Both the position numbers and the translations under genes were made by a program. This document shows, piece after piece, positions 1 through 8,550 of a stretch of DNA of 13,075 nt. Under the pieces are notes generated by a model. That model made no database searches and was not told the origin of the DNA. It saw only the letters and a program-made list of their open reading frames with translations. Position 1 is the first letter of the stretch; each line of letters starts with the position of its first letter. Source of the DNA: Podila epigama. Its lineage: Eukaryota; Mortierellomycota; Mortierellomycetes; Mortierellales; Mortierellaceae. The DNA is taken from the NCBI GenBank assembly GCA_015679605.1, contig JAAAVE010000359.1:3374-16448 (forward strand), given 5' to 3'.

Positions 1-170
1 AAAAAAAATGCACCACCGCACCAAACAAGGAAACGTTGTTGAATGAAATCAAAAATATGGCGAAAATCATTGTGCCACAAGGGTAAAGGCCTTTTTTTTG
101 TGAAATGTTTTGAGCGGCGAGAAGGGTGAGGGAGGGTGGGCATAATTTTTTTTTGAGAATGAGTTATTAC
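1..170 (-). other. First intron (incomplete) of the carboxypeptidase gene
   Basis: The donor GTAATAAC lies at 170-163 on the minus strand. No acceptor that keeps the frame open was found before the window edge: the only AG-type site, near 91, runs into a TGA after seven codons. The minus strand ends in a T-run at positions 8-1, which looks like a polypyrimidine tract, so the acceptor is probably just outside the window. Confidence 0.5.
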
Positions 171-449
171 CTCGACAATAGCTTCAAGTTTCTTGAGTTC
201 AGCAAGAGATGAAATCTCAATACGGAGGACCTTGTCGCCATCAAAGCGGACATAATCTCCTTCTTCTTCTCTCTCAGCAGCTGCTGGTGCTGGGGGAACC
301 ATAGGTGGAGTGGCGCCAACGTCAGGGGTGAGACGGTGCGGGTTGGAGAAGGTAAGTTGGTGCTGCTGTTGGTTGGACTGCATCGGGTAGGCAAGGCAAA
401 CCACTGAAAGTGTGAGCGCCAGCGGAATGGTGGTCAAAATGCAACGCAT
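171..449 (-). CDS. Secreted M14-type zinc carboxypeptidase, first exon only (partial)
   Basis: Reading from the ATG at 449 down to 171 gives 93 codons with no stop. Residues 1-20 form a secretory signal (Arg2, then a hydrophobic stretch ending VVCLA), followed by a Gln/Pro/Ala-rich linker (about 21-60). Residues 65-93 read DYVRFDGDKVLRIEISSLAE and onward to LKKLEAIVE, which resembles the start of the activation peptide of metallocarboxypeptidases (Tyr-x-Gly-x-x-Val-Leu-Arg, then Leu-x-x-Leu). The exon ends at GAG followed by GTAATAAC, a phase-0 donor at 170-163. The catalytic domain (HxxE zinc site) would lie beyond the left edge, so the class is inferred from the propeptide alone. The ATG sits in the context ACAATGC behind a pyrimidine-rich leader. 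If correct, it is a secreted zymogen that removes C-terminal amino acids from extracellular peptides. The main alternative is another secreted protein with a similar prodomain. Confidence 0.7.
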
Positions 450-483
450 TGTTAGGTGGAATGGAATGTGGAGTAGTTAAAAT

Positions 484-536
484 GAAAATGAAATGAAGTA
501 AAGTGTAGTGAAATGTAAGTGAAGTGAAATGAAAGG
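484..536. repeat. Degenerate GAAAT/GAAGT pentamer tract in the carboxypeptidase leader
   Basis: This tract is a run of near-identical 5-base units (gaaat, gaagt, gtagt). On the minus strand it is a pyrimidine-rich CATTT/CACTT series about 35-90 nt upstream of the start codon at 449. It probably belongs to the 5' leader or core promoter. The rest of 537-943 holds no gene I can support. It contains an AGATAG (minus strand, 692-687) and an AGATAA (plus, about 892), which fit the fungal GATA-factor site HGATAR but are too short to be decisive. Confidence 0.45.
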
Positions 537-943
537 TACAAAGTTGTTGTATGTTCAACAAAAAAGGTCTCTTGAGTGATGTGATGTGGGGAAAAACATA
601 ATTCAATCATCTGGTCACGTTTTGATTAAGCTTAAAAAAAAGGATTAGTGGCTTTGAGATCCCAGCATGGTCCTCGCTCATCCTGCTATCTCGCATCATT
701 GACCCCCCGTATCTTCTTTCCCTTGGACCAAGATCTGGCTTGGAGCACTTTCGTTCTTCCTCCACAAAGTGAAAGAGCTTTCTATATTCGTGGATATGAT
801 GTAACTAAAAACGCCGAAGGGGTTCACAATCAGGATAAAAGATGTTTTAATTGAGCCAACTTTGCAAAAAATTAGAGCCAAATTGCAAACTCAGATAATA
901 CCGATGCACCCGGTCCCTGTCAGCATCCGAATATCAAGTTCAA

Positions 944-1017
944 GCTTCTGTGGCGCAATTGGTTAGCGCGTCTGACTGTTAATCAGGAGGTTGGTGGTTC
1001 AAGCCCACCCAGGAGCG
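944..1017 (+). tRNA. tRNA-Asn (anticodon GTT), no intron
   Basis: A full cloverleaf can be drawn. The acceptor stem is 944-950 with 1010-1016 (one T-G pair), plus discriminator G1017. The D stem is GCGC 953-956 with 966-969, its loop containing GG. The anticodon stem is 971-975 with 983-987, and the seven-base loop 976-982 has GTT at 978-980. The T stem is GGTGG 993-997 with CCACC 1005-1009, around TTCAAGC. The internal promoter is present: an A box starting at 951 (TGGCGCAATTGG) and a B box at 996-1006 (GGTTCAAGCCC). CCA is not encoded, as expected in eukaryotes. Confidence 0.97.
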
Positions 1018-1020
1018 AGT

Positions 1021-1036
1021 TACCAGGTTCCTGGTA
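1021..1036 (+). repeat. 16-nt inverted repeat directly after tRNA-Asn
   Basis: TACCAGG (1021-1027) and CCTGGTA (1030-1036) are perfect inverted arms around TT. The repeat starts 3 nt after the tRNA discriminator base, so it would lie in the 3' trailer of the pre-tRNA if transcription reaches the downstream T-runs. It could fold as a short hairpin with the inner pairs opened. Confidence 0.6.
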
Positions 1037-1043
1037 TTCAATC

Positions 1044-1067
1044 TTTTGGTTTTTTTCCTTTTTTTTT
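1044..1067 (+). terminator. RNA polymerase III T-run terminators for tRNA-Asn
   Basis: Runs of T follow the tRNA: four at 1044-1047, seven at 1050-1056 and nine at 1059-1067. RNA polymerase III stops at four or more T on the non-template strand, with longer runs being stronger. The first is weak, so the T7 run is the likely main stop, leaving a trailer of about 30-35 nt that includes the inverted repeat. The rest of the stretch to the GLC3 stop at 1249 shows no gene and should contain the GLC3 3' UTR. Confidence 0.7.
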
Positions 1068-1248
1068 ACTTCTGAGAGACAGTCAAAAGAGCCCATGGAC
1101 CCATGAGGGCTCAGACTTTTTATTTTTGGTTATTCAAGGTGTGCCATCGCCTAAACAGAAACACCATCATTTATGTTTTTGATGAATGTATTATTATCAA
1201 TATCGAAACGACAACTTCAAATTTCTAGCGAAAAGAATAATCAAATGT

Positions 1249-4200
1249 TCAAGCCTTCTTGACAAGCACCAAAGCTGTACGGCAAGGAATGTACACTTGA
1301 ATGAAGTGATCACGATTGCACCAAGGCTCAGGTGTCGTGAAGTATTGGCTCTCATTGCTGACACGACCATGGCCACCAAACACACCATCATCCGAATTGA
1401 GTACGATACGGTACTCGCCACCTTCAGGGACACCCACTCGATAATCCGTGAAGGATTTAGTTGGATGAAAGTTGAAAATAAAGACGGCGCCATTGCGGTC
1501 AAAGGTCAGAACCTTGTCCCCTTCATGCTTCAACGACACATAAGCTTGAGGTGCGCTCAACCATTGAATCTTCTCCTCAGCCTCGTTCATGGCAGCATCG
1601 AACGTATTCAGGAACTTGTAACGAAGTAAATCGTCATCTACCACATTCCACTGTCGACGCGCATAGTGGAATGACGAGTTGTTGCCCTCTCGAGGGAAAT
1701 CCAGCCACTCTGGGTGTCCAAACTCGTTGCCGATAAATGTCAGGTAGCCCTCACCACCGAGTGCGTGTGTTACAAGTCGGATCAACTTGTGGAGTGCCAG
1801 GCCACGGTCAATAATCGGCGTCAGCTCGGTGAGCACACTCATGTGTGTGTACATCTCCTTATCCATCAGCCAGAATGCAATTGTCTTGTCGCCCACCAAA
1901 GCCTGGTCATGCGACTCGCAATAGGCAATCGAAGGTTCCTGTCGCACGGATAATGAAAAAAAGAAGAGTCAATGTTTGCAAATGTATTCCAAGCATATCA
2001 GGAAAATGAATAGCAGGTGAGGGGAGAGATGAGTACATTCTCTCTGCACAGAAAACTTATATTCCTACCATGTACCGTCTGTTGGTCAGAGTAAAGACAA
2101 TGCTGCCAAGATCCCATTCATCGTCCGACTTTTCCTTGAGAAGCTTAATCCACATATCTGGGATAGCCATCGACAGGCGGTAATCAAAACCGACGCCTCC
2201 CTCCGATACTGGACGGCATAGAGTAGGCATTCCAGAAACATCTATAGAAAGAACACAATGCCCATATTTCATACTGTTTAGTTCTCACAGAAGCAGAAAA
2301 AAAAACAGACTATCTCTCACCGCTCTCCAAGCGGTAACAAAAAAAAACCAAAAAGATTACATACCTTCAGCAATAGTAATGGCCTTGGGATAGAGTGTGT
2401 GCAACATGTCGTTGGCAAGCATCAAGTAAACGATGGCCTCGAGATCGACAGTGTCTCCAAAGTATTCGTGATAATTGCCCGAGAACCCATAGCCGATTCC
2501 ATGATGCAGATACATCATGGATGTCACACCATCAAATCGGAAGCCATCGAAACGATACTCTTCCATGTAGAAACGAAGGTTGCTCAACAGGAATCGCATC
2601 GTCTCGTAGTTACCATAGTTGAACAAACGTGAATCCCACAACTCGTGGCGACCCTTTGGACCCTCGTGGAAATATTGGTGCTCACTGCCATCAAAGTTGT
2701 TTAGACCGTCAAGTACATTCTTGCACGCATGAGAATGTACCACGTCTAAGAGAACGGTGATGCCAAGACCGTGGGCAGTATCAATGAGCTCCTTGAGTTC
2801 CTCGGGTGTACCTGTCATCATGGAAGAGTGTGGAAAATTCGAAGCAATTTCAGCCAGCCAGAGTTAGAAAATTGATCAGATAGACGTGAAAGAAGGCATA
2901 GAAACAGGATACTTGAATTGGAGCCCTAACGTCTAGAAAAGGGACGTTGTTGCTTACCATAGCGACTGCTGGCAGCAAAAAAGTTGGTGACCTGGTAACC
3001 AAAGGAGGCGTAGTAGGCGTGCTCCATAATGGCCATGAGCTGGATGGTATTGTATCCAAGCTTCTTGATGCGGGGAAGCACATTCGCGGTGAATTCCGTG
3101 AATTGACCAACACGGCCTTCTGTTGTAGCGATTCCAACTATAAATATATGGTGTTTGTAGGGGAAATCGTGAGTCAGTTGGATGTACTTATTCTATCTCT
3201 CTAAACAAATGAGTGAAATATGACAATGGCAATAGTTCAATTGTACATCGGCCATTTATCCTTTAGATCCCTCCCCCCCCACTTTTTCTTTGCTTACCAT
3301 GAGCTTCGTAGACCTTGATGTTAGTAGGCTTTGGAGGGGCTTTGTTCTTCCACTGATATTTGGTCGGGGGGTTCCAAAAGACGGCGTCATAGGTGGGTGA
3401 CACGCTCAAGTCCTGGGTGACCCGATGAATCCAGGCAGGGAGACGGTCAATACGTGTACCGTCAGGCTTGATCATGGTAATCTTCATTGCAGTGATGAAG
3501 AAAATAGGCGAGCATGTAATTGGTAAAGTCAATGGTCAGTAAAAGAAAAAAAGGGTATACCAACAATGGAAAAATAAGGTGACATATTAAACACGTTCCA
3601 GCGATAAGGGCTCGCTATTATTATTTTATTTTCAAAGCAAAGGTTACCTTAACCTTGGAGTTGTGCTTGATAGCGGGAGTGCCATCGGCTGCGTTGGGCA
3701 AGAAAATCTCGTACACGCCATACTTGTCCCTCTTCATGGGATGGCTCAATGGATCCCAGTTGTCTTTTTGATTTCACCGAGGTAGACGAGAAGAAAAAAA
3801 AAAATGGTCAGTTTAGTTACATTTCCCACGCGGTTTCAACATCTACAATTTTTCTTTTCTACAATCACTACTCATTTGCAAAAAAGAATAGGGCCTTACT
3901 AAAGTCACCAAAGAGGTAGGCTCCAGTGGCATTGGGTGCCCACTCGCGATAGGTGATGCCATCTTTGGAAATCTGAAAGCCAAATTTTTCATATCCTCGG
4001 CTGAATTTCTCGTATCCACCTTCAACCGTGATCTTTTGCTTCCACGACTTGAAAAGCGAGTACCTGTGAAAAATGCGCAGAAAAAGATAATCGTGACAGA
4101 GGGAAAAAAAAAAATTCAATGAGAATTATTAGAGTGATGACATTGGAAAAGCATTTCTAAAAGAACAACAAGAGTGGAAAATCGGATATCAGGATTCAAC

Positions 4201-4409
4201 AGTTGCGAGAATATTTACCTGGAGATCAGACCACCCTTGTATGGCTCCAGCCACGGATCAAGGGCAATGACACCAGTACCATCCTGCTCATCCTCTACCG
4301 GGGTAGCAGCAGCAGCAGCAGGTGCCTGAGGTGGATTAGCCTTGGAAACGTGGGTCTTGACAGGCGCACGGTGGGCTTGTGTAGCAGCGGCTTTCTTGGT
4401 CGTGGTCAT
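1249..4409 (-). CDS. GLC3: 1,4-alpha-glucan (glycogen) branching enzyme, eight exons, complete
   Basis: This enzyme transfers a short 1,4-linked glucan segment to a 6-hydroxyl, making the 1,6 branches of glycogen in the cytosol (EC 2.4.1.18, GH13 family). Exons are 4409-4219, 4063-3900, 3763-3648, 3481-3298, 3137-2958, 2811-2365, 2241-2069 and 1938-1249. Together they make 714 codons plus stop, and every join keeps phase; yeast Glc3 is 704 aa. Residues 1-45 are a low-complexity Ala/Pro/Thr extension with a five-Ala run. [10 protein letters not shown] follows at 51, then a CBM48 region (about 95-157, GDFNNWD at 116-122). The GH13 barrel shows DVVHSH (301-306), FRFDGVTSM with nucleophile Asp372, ITIAEDVSGMP with acid/base Glu427, and CESHDQ with Asp496. 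The C-terminal beta domain ends in [16 protein letters not shown]. Intron donors are all GT. The acceptor before residue 158 is a plain AAG, the least certain join. GLC3 follows the NBR1-like gene on the same strand, 892 bp away. Confidence 0.97.
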
Positions 4410-4420
4410 GGTTTATTTTC

Positions 4421-4460
4421 TGAAAGAATGAAGGAATGAAGGAATGAAGGAATGAAGGAA
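4421..4460. repeat. Five 8-bp tandem units in the GLC3 leader
   Basis: TGAAAGAA followed by four copies of TGAAGGAA (plus strand) ends 12 bp upstream of the GLC3 ATG. On the gene strand it reads TTCCTTCA units and ends in CTTTCAG just before AAAATAAACCATG. It is therefore a pyrimidine tract followed by an AG and could serve as the 3' end of a leader intron. More simply, it is a slippage-prone pyrimidine-rich leader of the kind common before fungal start codons. Confidence 0.8.
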
Positions 4461-4772
4461 TGGATGAGAAAAAAAAATAAATGGGGGAAGAGGTGAATGG
4501 AATTGGAAATGACCTAATGTAAAAAGTGGAAAAAAGGAAAACCTCGGGAGAAAGTGAGAAAAAGAAGAATAAGAAAAAAAGTGTTGGCGTTTAAGAGAGT
4601 GTTGAAAAGGTATGAGAAATGAAAAAGAAAAGCAGAATGGTGCCAGTTTTTAATCAAAGTGCGTCCTTTTCTTTTTTTTTCGTTGGGAATGCACTGCACC
4701 CAAAAAAAAAAAAATATGCGTTGGGTGGTCAGTGCCATTATTTTTTGTGATGGCGAACGGATGGATGCACCC

Positions 4773-4809
4773 ATTGTCCAGTCCAATCAAATCCAATCAA
4801 ATCCAATCA
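4773..4809. promoter_or_regulatory. Three CCAAT boxes in exact 10-bp register upstream of GLC3
   Basis: CCAATCA occurs at 4783-4789, 4793-4799 and 4803-4809, as part of three 10-bp units differing only at their ends. An inverted ATTG core lies at 4773-4776. CCAAT is the site of the heterotrimeric HAP/NF-Y factor. The array is about 375 bp upstream of the GLC3 start, a reasonable distance for an activating element, and could equally be a chance tandem repeat. The remainder of 4461-5301 (A- and T-rich, also holding the 3' end of the NBR1-like transcript) shows no gene I can support. Confidence 0.45.
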
Positions 4810-5301
4810 GACAGCATCCAGGTATGCTCTGCCCGCACGTTCCAAGTTTCCCACACAAAGAAAAAAAAAAAAAGAACTTTGCTCCTCCTTATCTCGTAAA
4901 TCAAAGCCAGAGCACATCATTCTACTTTCGGCATTAGAGTTGGAGCGCGATAGGGTGATTGCAACTGCAACTGTTATCTTGTTGTCCGAGCAAAAAGAAG
5001 GCAAGGCGAACAAGAGATGAAGCAAGCAAACAAAAGAAGAAGAAAAAAAGAAAACCCTCATCTTGTTTTGAGCCCACCCACCATGTTCATCCATTCCATC
5101 CCACAACATTTGTTCATTTCATTCTTTCTACCAGCAGGGATAAAAGGAAACGATTGTTTACTTTGTTGCTTTCCTACTTTCTTACTTTGCTATTTTGCTA
5201 CGTACAAGGAGGGCGAGGTGGTCCTTGCATCATTGCTCACCAACTCAAAGATAATAGATAATGAACACGAACATGCCAACAAAAACAAAACACTTTCAAT
5301 C

Positions 5302-7953
5302 TCAGTACCTGTTCTCACTCTCATTCACCACAATAAAGTCATCGTCCGAATAAAACTCTTGACCATCACCACCATCCTCCTCCTCTGTCTCTTCCTCCGT
5401 CTCTTCCTCAGTCTCAAGACCAGTCCTATCCAAAGAGAACCCAGAGACGCTCGACAGTTGGTCGTCAGTCCTCAGAGTCATCTGTCCCGTAAGCTCAGTC
5501 CTGTTCGTGTTCGCTACAGAGGCCGTGACCGAAGGTGTTTGACTCACGTTCGTAGGACAGGCCATTGTCGGGAACACCATCGTCGACGACCCCACAGAGT
5601 CCGCACCACCACTCTCAGATCCTTCCTCCACCACAATATGGCACCAAATACGGTGGCCAAATCGCTCACCCGAAGGAGCTACCAAACGCCAGTAGGAAAC
5701 ATACCGGCCAGGATGTGCTGGCGCTTTCAAGTCCGCAGCAACGCAAACAGACTCGCCCACTGGCGCAAGTGCAACTTTGAATTCAGGATACTTGACATCA
5801 CTTTCCGAGTCTGCAAACATCCGATCACCGCCAACAAACTGCAGCACCGTGTCCTGGGGCCACTCCAACGGTCCCATGTTGGACAGTTCCCAAATCTTTA
5901 GGAACTGTGACCCAGCCTGGATGGCAGTACCGTCAAAGATGTTGATATCTTTGACAAAGCTTGCATTGTACTCGTGCTGCTCGGATGTCACCAACGGAGC
6001 CTCCATAGGCTCCTGTCGTGCAGACACCATGGAGGCTGCAACACTCAAAGACTCGTCAGTCCTAGAGGAACCCGATTGGCTTGAAGCACTGTCGATGCCA
6101 GGACGAGTAGAGGTGGCTGCAGCAACTGGTACAATTGGCTGTGCCGACGTGTCTTCAGCTGCAGGACGCGGCGAATCATGTGGCCGGCTGGTCATGGCGA
6201 AACCCACTGGGCACTGCTGGCCTGTGGTGCGAGCATGGCTGCAGACCAATCTCTCCCAGCCACGCTGGTACAAGTTCGGCAACAGAGGCTGCGAGACGAC
6301 CGAGCGGTGGGGAATGGGCTTGCGGATCTTCAAAAAGACGTGGTCAGCGTTATGACAAGGAGTGGGGGAGGCCTCACAGTTGCCACAAAGGTCGAAATCA
6401 GGGCAATTGGCGCACTATATCAATTGTTGAATACATGATGGTGTGCGAGTGAGTAATGAACTCAATTTGCCTTGATCATATCGAAGCACACATGTATAAA
6501 AACAATACCCTCTTGGGAGTTGCGTGAACAATACCTTGTAACGAATGCCCACAATGTCTTTGTCACACCCATCACAGATTACATTGTAGTGTGGTGTAAT
6601 ATCGACTCGAACCTCAATTTGTCCTGGATAGGCGATGGGGAAGAACTCGTGGCCAACATGGCGAGAGTATGCCAGAGGAATGCAGTTGTCACACAAGTCA
6701 TAGTCAGGGCACTGAAGGCAGTGGTGGCGCACACCGTTAATGATCTGCTTGCATAGGTCACACGAGGCCATGTGGACGGTTTGCCTTGGACGCCTGGAGC
6801 CAGAGCGGCCCGACTCGACGCTACGAGTGGATGAGGTGTCGCTGGAGCTAAAACGAGGCTGCATGCCATCGCCGAGCGAACGTTGCATTGCTTGGAAAGG
6901 ATGATTGAGAGAGTGCTCCTTCTTGGCATAGCATCCCTGGCACAGATCAAAGTTACTGCACACTGTGCACTTGAAACGTATACCGCGTACAGCATTCAGA
7001 CAGCCATCACAATACACGTTCTTGTGCAAAGGTTCATCGACTAAATAGAACAATGTGATGGGTGTTATAAATCATTTTTGTCTGCAATGAGAACAAAGAT
7101 TTGACATAGGAGTGGGATAGTGCTAAGAAAAATAGGAGAGGCATTCTTTACCTTGAGGTTGCTTGACTTCATAAGGGTTCTTGGCACAACAAGAACCGGA
7201 CGGGCCCTCGGAGCATTGGCCCTGAGGGCCTAGGCTGCGGTGAAAGGCATGCTTTTGTCTGCCACACTTTGCCTTGCGCTGACATGCTGTCATGGACGAC
7301 GGCTGTTCAACATGTAGGCTCTTGGCAAGGCGCTCTGACAACGTTTTTTCAGGCGTTACTAACAGGGTAGAAGATAGCGTGGTACAGAACAAAGCGTGAG
7401 TAAGGATAGGCAAACAAGAACACATCCAAATATGGTGAGCACCCATCACCCGTGGACATTGGCTTTAGACTTCTCTCTCCGATGTCTAACAAAAGAGAAA
7501 ATAAAAGGGAAACTCTCCCTCTCTCTCTTTTAATCCAACTCACCTTTGGCACAGGGTTCGACGTCTACGCGGACGACGAGGGCTGTAGGACTAGCTTGGT
7601 GTTGGGATGAAAAGAACTTGACGGCCGCGTAGACATCGTCATCAGTTTGGATGGCGTGCTTGACACCAGAAGCACCCTCATAAGAGATGTTGAGGCTGCC
7701 CTGGTTGAAGAGCGAACAGAGCTTAAAACGTATAAAGTAGACCAAAAAGGAATGCAGTGAGAGTACTAATGGTGAGTATTCGTTGTTAATGTTACAAATG
7801 GAGCTTGTGTTTTGTAATGGGAAAGAGATGGGAACCTACCTTTGAGTGCATCAGTTCAAAGGACAGTTTGGAGGTGTCGTCAGCGTGGTCGAGGTTGCAA
7901 AGGGTGAACCGCCGCAGCTCTGTCTTGAGAGTAGCCTTGACGACGCACAGCAT
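5302..7953 (-). CDS. NBR1: NBR1-type selective autophagy receptor (PB1, three ZZ, FW domain, LIR)
   Basis: Exons are 7953-7840, 7721-7544, 7358-7152, 7040-6535 and 6414-5302, giving 705 codons plus stop with every join in phase. PB1 spans about 4-95: a basic cluster (KATLKTELRRF) and an acidic OPCA-like stretch near QTDDDVY, so it may oligomerise both ways. Residues 98-166 are a Cys/His-containing linker. ZZ zinc fingers lie at about 172-215 (CDGC, CTVC, DLCQGC), 256-300 (CDLC, CLQC, DLCDNC) and 317-363 (CDGC, CANC, DLCGNC). The FW (NBR1 Ig-like) domain at about 488-598 keeps its four tryptophans: 510, 520, 577 and 592. A Glu/Thr tract (670-682) precedes DDDFIVV (692-698), a good Atg8-interacting motif. 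No UBA domain is seen. By family, it should bind cargo and carry it to Atg8-coated membranes for vacuolar delivery. The frame stays open upstream of 7953 through the AC repeat, but PB1 homology starts at this Met, so it was chosen. The final AACAGGTACTGA could also act as a splice donor. Confidence 0.9.
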
Positions 7954-8066
7954 TTTGAAAACGTGAGACGTGAGTTGTGATATGTGTTGAGGAGAGGGGT
8001 ATAGAGTTTTAGGCAAAATTGTGATTGTGCCACTGTGCAAACTGCTAAATGGGCAAACGAAAAGAA

Positions 8067-8086
8067 GAAAGAAAGAAAGAAAGAAA
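8067..8086. repeat. (GAAA)5 microsatellite
   Basis: Five perfect GAAA units, preceded by related A/G-rich sequence from about 8059. It lies about 115-135 bp upstream of the NBR1-like start codon and reads as TTTC on that gene's strand, within a pyrimidine-rich leader or promoter. Confidence 0.9.
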
Positions 8087-8161
8087 CAAAGGGCGATGGA
8101 ATGGAATTGAGATTGAAGAGTCGATGCCAAGGAATGAAAGAAGAGCCACGCACACCCACAG

Positions 8162-8181
8162 ACACACACACACACACACAC
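8162..8181. repeat. (AC)10 microsatellite
   Basis: Ten perfect AC units, preceded by a less regular CA-rich stretch from about 8148 and followed by a T-run. On the minus strand it is GTGTGT. It lies about 210 bp upstream of the NBR1-like start and 370 bp upstream of the F-box start, and is probably length-variable between strains. Confidence 0.9.
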
Positions 8182-8550
8182 TTTATTTTTTTTTGTTGGC
8201 TGCATTGAATGGGATTTGCTCCATGGTCACGTTTTTTTTTAACTTTCCTGATTTACCCTTACTGGGCAAAGCAGCCGATTTCTGATCATTTTTTGAGTGT
8301 TCTTCTGAGTCAAAAGAATCAATCAAAGCGTCACTCTCGATTTGATTTGCACGAGATAAAGCATAGAATGAGGTGTTTAGTTCTTTTTTTAATTCTTGTC
8401 ATTCACATTCATCCGTTTTTCATCCTTCTTTTCTTCACTTTCATCTCTTCATTGCACTCTCCTTTCTCCCTTTTGGTACATCCTCTCTTATTTTTTATTT
8501 TTTATTTTTTTTTTTAAATAAAACAAGAAAGGAAAAAGAACGTATTAGCC

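Larger units (their letters stand above)
7954..8550. promoter_or_regulatory. Divergent promoter region between the NBR1-like and F-box genes
   Basis: The two start codons point away from each other across 597 bp, so both promoters must lie here. The NBR1 side holds a GAAA and an AC microsatellite. The F-box side (about 8380-8515) is strongly pyrimidine-rich on the coding strand and ends in T/A runs just before the start, typical of a fungal core promoter and leader. No clear TATA box or known operator was recognised, and short open frames here are low-complexity. Confidence 0.6.

Noticed and set aside
648-854. 68-codon plus-strand frame
   Set aside because: No recognisable domain or start context, and it lies in the upstream region of the carboxypeptidase gene; length is within chance expectation.
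1186-1629. 147-codon plus-strand frame
   Set aside because: Antisense shadow of the last GLC3 exon, whose minus-strand translation matches the branching-enzyme C-terminus closely.
5017-5901. 294-codon plus-strand frame
   Set aside because: It runs antisense through the NBR1 FW domain exon and through A/T-rich spacer; composition is Arg/His/Leu-rich without any domain.
7792-8205. N-terminal extension of the NBR1-like protein from an upstream Met at 8205
   Set aside because: The extension would be translated from the AC and GAAA microsatellites; PB1 homology begins at the Met at 7953.
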